Positions 7,123 through 10,095 of a stretch of DNA of 10,095 nucleotides are shown here, in pieces. The position numbers and the translations under genes were made by a program. The stretch spans positions 1 to 10,095 of the forward strand of contig CAZWUZ010000137.1 in NCBI GenBank assembly GCA_964637655.1. Direction: 5' to 3'. The DNA is from CAZWUZ01 sp964637655 [NCBI: uncultured bacterium]. Lineage in GTDB: Bacteria > DAOPZR01. Every line of letters starts with the position of its first letter. Position 1 is the stretch's first letter. A model generated the notes under the pieces. It saw only the letters and a program-made list of their open reading frames with translations. It did no database searches and was not told the origin of the DNA.

Positions 7123-10095
7123 CGGCCGGTTCCGTGCTGAGCGTGAACGCAAACGCGGCACCGCCGCCCGGCAGGGTTTCTGCCCGCAGGCGGCCACCGT
7201 GGCGGCTGACGATGCGCTGCACCACGGCCAGCCCGATACCGGTGCCCGGGTACTGGTCGTCAGCATGCAGCCGCTGGAACGGTTGGAACAGTTCCTGCTG
7301 GCGCGCCGGGTCGAATCCTGCGCCATTGTCGGACACCGTGTACCATGTCTCTCCGGCCGCTGTCTCCGCGGTCACCTGGATGGCCGGCGCGATTGTCCCC
7401 GCGGTGAATTTCCACGCGTTGTCGAGCAGATGGCGCAACGCGAGGCGCAGCAGCGCCGGGTCGGCGGTTGCCTGCAGCCCGGGGGCGATGGTCACATTGA
7501 CCGCGCGCGCCGGCTGCGCGCGGCGCACTTCCGCGACGAGCGAGCCGGCCAGCGCCGACAGGTCGCAGGGTTCCCGCCGCAGTTCCGCCCGCGCGAGCCG
7601 CGCCAGTTCGACCAGGTCGCTGACCAGCGCGTTCAGCCGCTGCGCCGCGCGGTCGAGCCGGCGCAGCTGATCACGCCCCGTCTCGTCGAGCGACGCCGCC
7701 TGATCTTCGCGCAGGGCACGGGCGTAGCCGCTCAGCGCGCGCAGCGGGGTCCGCAGGTCGTGCGCCATGGCGACGGTAAACGACTCGAGTTCGCGGTTGA
7801 CGCGGTGCAGGTCGGCAGTCCGCGCGCGCACGGTCAGTTCCAGCTGCTCCTGCTGCCGGCGCAGTGCCTGCTCCAGCACGCGCCGGCGGGTCAAATCGCG
7901 CAGGATGCCGAGATAGCCGATGATCTTCCCGTTGCGGTCGCGACGCACCCGCCCCCGGTTGCTGAACCAGCGCGCGCTCCCGTCGGCAGCGCGCACGCAA
8001 TACTCGTTTTCCCGTTCTTCGCCACCCGCCATGACGCGCGCACAGGCCGCACGCCCCGCGTCGCGGCTCTGCGGGTGCACAGAGTCGAGCAGCGGACGCC
8101 CGGTCAGCCGCTCGGGACGGTGCCCGAGCAGCGCCGTTGCCTGCGGGCTGACATACTCGATGACGCCGGACGGCGCGAGACGGTAGGCGAGGTCGCGGTT
8201 CTGTTCGATCAGTTCGCGATAGTGCTCCTCGTTGCGGCGCAGCGCCTGTTCCGCGCGTTTCAGTTCGGTGAGGTCGCGCCCGATGCCGAGCACCGCGCTG
8301 ACCGTGCCGTCCGTTGCCATGAGCGGGATCAGCGTCGTCTCCTGCCAGGCGCTGCCGTCAGGCAGGCGCACCTCGCTGCTCGTGCGCACCTGCCGGCGCG
8401 TGGTGAAGACCCGCGCCAGCGCCTGCTGCTGCTGCTGGGCCACCGCGGGCGGGAAGAGGTCGGCGCGCTGCTGCCCGACAAGTTCGTCAGGGGCGCGGCG
8501 CAGGAAATGCGCCGCCACCGGGTTGACATAGCGGACGCGGTCGGCGGCATCGATGAGGAAGACGAGGTCGGGCACTGCATCGAGCAGCATGCGCGTGCGC
8601 TCGTCGAGCAGGTCATCCGTTGGCGACGCCGTGGCCGGGGACGTCACCCCGCGCGGCAGCGCGACGGTGAAGGTCGAACCCTCACCGGGCCGGCTGGCGA
8701 CCCGCACGCCGCCGCCATGCCGCTCGATGATTTCGCGCACCACGGCCAGCCCGATGCCGACCCCGCCCTGCCGCCGTGTCGGACCGCTCTCCACCTGGTA
8801 GAAGCGGGTGAAGATCTGCTCCTGCTCAGCCGCGGGGATGCCGATGCCGCTGTCCGTCACGCTCAACTCCTGCTGCGCGTCGCCCGGCGGATGCACGGTG
8901 ACGCTCACGCTCCCTTCCGCCGGGGTGAACTTGAGCGCATTATCGACGAGGTTGATCAGCACCTGCTGCAGGCGCCGCGGGTCGCCGGCCAGCAGCACGG
9001 TCTGTGTGTCGCCATGCAGCGACAGCGCTATGCCCGCCGCCCGCGCCTTGGGCTGCAGCAGCGCCACCACCTCGCGCGCCAGCGAGGCGAGGTCGACCGT
9101 TTCCAGCGCCAGCGGGTCGTCCGCCCCCTGCAGGCGCGAGAAGGTGAGCAGGTTGTCGATAAGCCCGACCAGCCGGTCGAGGTTGCGCAGCACCGCCGCG
9201 AGCTGCTCGCGCTGCCGCGGCGTCACCGGACCGGAATACCCCTCGGCGATCAGTTCCGCGTAGCCGCGCACGGCGACCAGCGGGGTGCGCAGTTCATGCG
9301 ACACCGTCGACAACAGGTTGTTCTTGAGCGTGTCGAGTGCGCGCAGTTCACCGTTCAGCCGCTGCAGTTCCTCCGCCGCCTGCCGCCGCTCCTCCTCCTG
9401 CCGCCGCGTGGCGCTGATATCGCGCATGTAGCCGCGCAGACCGACCGTGGTACCGCCACGCCGCACCACCGCGGAGCGGATTTCGACATTCAGCCAGCTG
9501 CCGTCGCGGTGCCGCACGCGGTAGGTGCCCGGGTTCCGCGTGGCGCCGTCCAGCACCTCGTGCAGCGCGATCAGCGCCTGACCGCGGTCGTCGGGATGGA
9601 TGAACTCGAATACCGCATGACCGAGCAGGTCGCTCCCCGGTGCATAACCGAAGAGCGCGTAGAGCGCGCGGTTGGCGAAACTGAGCCGCCCGGTCAAATC
9701 GGTCTCGAACACCCCGAGCGGGAGGAAATCTGCCAGCGTGCGGTAGCGTTCCTCGTTGGCCCGCAGTTCCGCCGCCGCCTGGTCCTGCTGCGTCAGGTCG
9801 CGCACGTAGGCCCACCATTCGACCGTGCCGTCCGCCGCCGTGTCACGCACCAGCGTCACCGCGACCGGGATGCGCAGGCCGTCACGCCGCACGAAATGTT
9901 TCTGCAGCGTCAGCGGCCCGCTGTCGGGCAGGTCGCGCACCTGCTGCACTTCGCGCGCATACTCGTCAGGGAGCGACAGGTCAGCCACCGTCAGGCCGTG
10001 CACCTCCTCCGCCGCGCGGCCGACCAGCCGCCGGAAGGCGGCATTGCTGCCGATGATGGCCGCGGGCGCGTCCGGACGGACAATGCCGTCCGGGG
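7115..10095 (-). CDS. Double-transmitter multi-PAS histidine kinase (5' end off the window)
   Basis: The frame is open through the right edge; 992 residues are visible. The GTG at 10003 is probably an internal valine, since in-frame PAS sequence (DGIV ... GSNAAFRRLVGR) precedes it. Numbering from that codon: end of a PAS (1-72), a PAS at 84-200 with HPDD, a helical linker, a first kinase core with H-box STVSHELRTPL (H236), N-box INLVDNALKF (N355), G1 DSGIG (384-388) and G2 GVGIGL; then PAS domains at 465-583 and 590-708, a coiled-coil linker, and a second core with MAHDLRTPL (H748), HLLDNAWKF (N862), DNGAG (892-896) and GTGIGL (920-925). The first core is of the common PhoR/ResE-like HisKA type, the second of the phytochrome type. 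No receiver separates them and no transmembrane segment is seen in this part; one could lie upstream. All key catalytic residues appear present in both cores. The C-terminus ends STEPADG. Confidence 0.93.
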   Translation of the reverse strand, partial: PDGIVRPDAPAAIIGSNAAFRRLVGRAAEEVHGLTVADLSLPDEYAREVQQVRDLPDSGPLTLQKHFVRRDGLRIPVAVTLVRDTAADGTVEWWAYVRDLTQQDQAAAELRANEERYRTLADFLPLGVFETDLTGRLSFANRALYALFGYAPGSDLLGHAVFEFIHPDDRGQALIALHEVLDGATRNPGTYRVRHRDGSWLNVEIRSAVVRRGGTTVGLRGYMRDISATRRQEEERRQAAEELQRLNGELRALDTLKNNLLSTVSHELRTPLVAVRGYAELIAEGYSGPVTPRQREQLAAVLRNLDRLVGLIDNLLTFSRLQGADDPLALETVDLASLAREVVALLQPKARAAGIALSLHGDTQTVLLAGDPRRLQQVLINLVDNALKFTPAEGSVSVTVHPPGDAQQELSVTDSGIGIPAAEQEQIFTRFYQVESGPTRRQGGVGIGLAVVREIIERHGGGVRVASRPGEGSTFTVALPRGVTSPATASPTDDLLDERTRMLLDAVPDLVFLIDAADRVRYVNPVAAHFLRRAPDELVGQQRADLFPPAVAQQQQQALARVFTTRRQVRTSSEVRLPDGSAWQETTLIPLMATDGTVSAVLGIGRDLTELKRAEQALRRNEEHYRELIEQNRDLAYRLAPSGVIEYVSPQATALLGHRPERLTGRPLLDSVHPQSRDAGRAACARVMAGGEERENEYCVRAADGSARWFSNRGRVRRDRNGKIIGYLGILRDLTRRRVLEQALRRQQEQLELTVRARTADLHRVNRELESFTVAMAHDLRTPLRALSGYARALREDQAASLDETGRDQLRRLDRAAQRLNALVSDLVELARLARAELRREPCDLSALAGSLVAEVRRAQPARAVNVTIAPGLQATADPALLRLALRHLLDNAWKFTAGTIAPAIQVTAETAAGETWYTVSDNGAGFDPARQQELFQPFQRLHADDQYPGTGIGLAVVQRIVSRHGGRLRAETLPGGGAAFAFTLSTEPADG
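7130..7133 (-). promoter_or_regulatory. Weak ribosome binding site of the PAS4 kinase
   Basis: Only GGAA is found seven bases before the ATG at 7122. The start lies inside the previous gene (8-base overlap), so translation probably depends on ribosomes ending on the double kinase. The motif is short and could be chance. Confidence 0.4.
8423..8437 (-). repeat. Five CAG codons in a row (Gln tract)
   Basis: A (CAG)5 microsatellite encodes five glutamines (523-527, counted from the codon at 10003) in the PAS domain just after the first core of the double kinase. It probably sits in a loop or helix of the PAS fold and may vary in length between strains. Confidence 0.85.

Noticed and set aside
4483-7140. 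Open reading frame of 885 codons on the plus strand, opposite the PAS4 kinase and the receiver
   Set aside because: It lies wholly antisense to genes with complete kinase and receiver motifs. Its product is rich in R, H, Q and L with no recognisable domain, as expected for an antisense frame of GC-rich coding DNA where stops are rare.
7123-7326. In-frame extension of the PAS4 kinase upstream to an ATG at 7326
   Set aside because: The extra 68 residues overlap the C-terminal ATP-binding domain of the upstream kinase, are low-complexity R/S/A sequence, and contain no PAS-like pattern. The ATG at 7122 with the 8-base overlap fits better.
10001-10003. GTG as start of the double kinase
   Set aside because: The frame continues to the window edge and the 30 codons before it complete a PAS N-terminal half, so the true start is outside the window.
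1-10095. RNA genes, CRISPR arrays, insertion sequences, attachment sites, terminators
   Set aside because: The window is filled by coding sequence. I saw no direct-repeat array, transposase motif, tRNA-like pattern or hairpin with a T run; the recurring GC-rich motifs are those encoding PAS linkers (SEERYR and similar).

Overview
The window is a GC-rich (roughly two thirds G+C by eye) stretch that is coding along its whole length on the minus strand. It holds five tightly packed genes, all for two-component signal transduction, read from right to left. The nearest gene-free gap is 18 bases, so there is no room inside the window for a promoter or terminator of ordinary size; the promoter should lie beyond the right edge and the end of the operon beyond the left edge.

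In order of transcription: (1) the 3' part of a very large soluble kinase carrying two complete histidine kinase cores with PAS domains before each and no receiver domain (10095 to 7115, start off the window); (2) a soluble kinase with four PAS domains and a phytochrome-type (Cph1-like) transmitter (7122 to 4921), whose core is a clear paralogue of the last core of gene 1; (3) a stand-alone CheY/Rcp1-like receiver of 140 residues (4902 to 4480); (4) a hybrid kinase with the order receiver, three PAS, HisKA, HATPase, receiver (4477 to 1805); (5) the 5' part of a membrane-bound multi-PAS sensor with two transmembrane segments and a short extracytoplasmic domain (1808 to 1, kinase core presumably off the window). 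The last gene has no line of its own in a stop-to-stop search because its stop is outside the window, but its frame is open from 1808 to base 1.

The window therefore contains four visible transmitter cores, three receiver domains and about fifteen PAS domains (two of them cut by the window edges), but no DNA-binding, cyclase or other output domain. The neighbours overlap or nearly touch (8-base overlap, 18-base gap, 2-base gap, 4-base ATGA overlap), so they are very probably made together. The likeliest reading is a phosphorelay hub in which several PAS-based sensors feed the small receiver and the hybrid kinase. Multi-PAS kinase arrays with Rcp1-like receivers are typical of environmental bacteria with large signalling repertoires, such as Geobacter and its relatives and various other proteobacteria; I cannot fix the taxon from this window.

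The most unusual item is the double-transmitter kinase of gene 1, which resembles TodS-type dual kinases but lacks the receiver that separates the two cores there.
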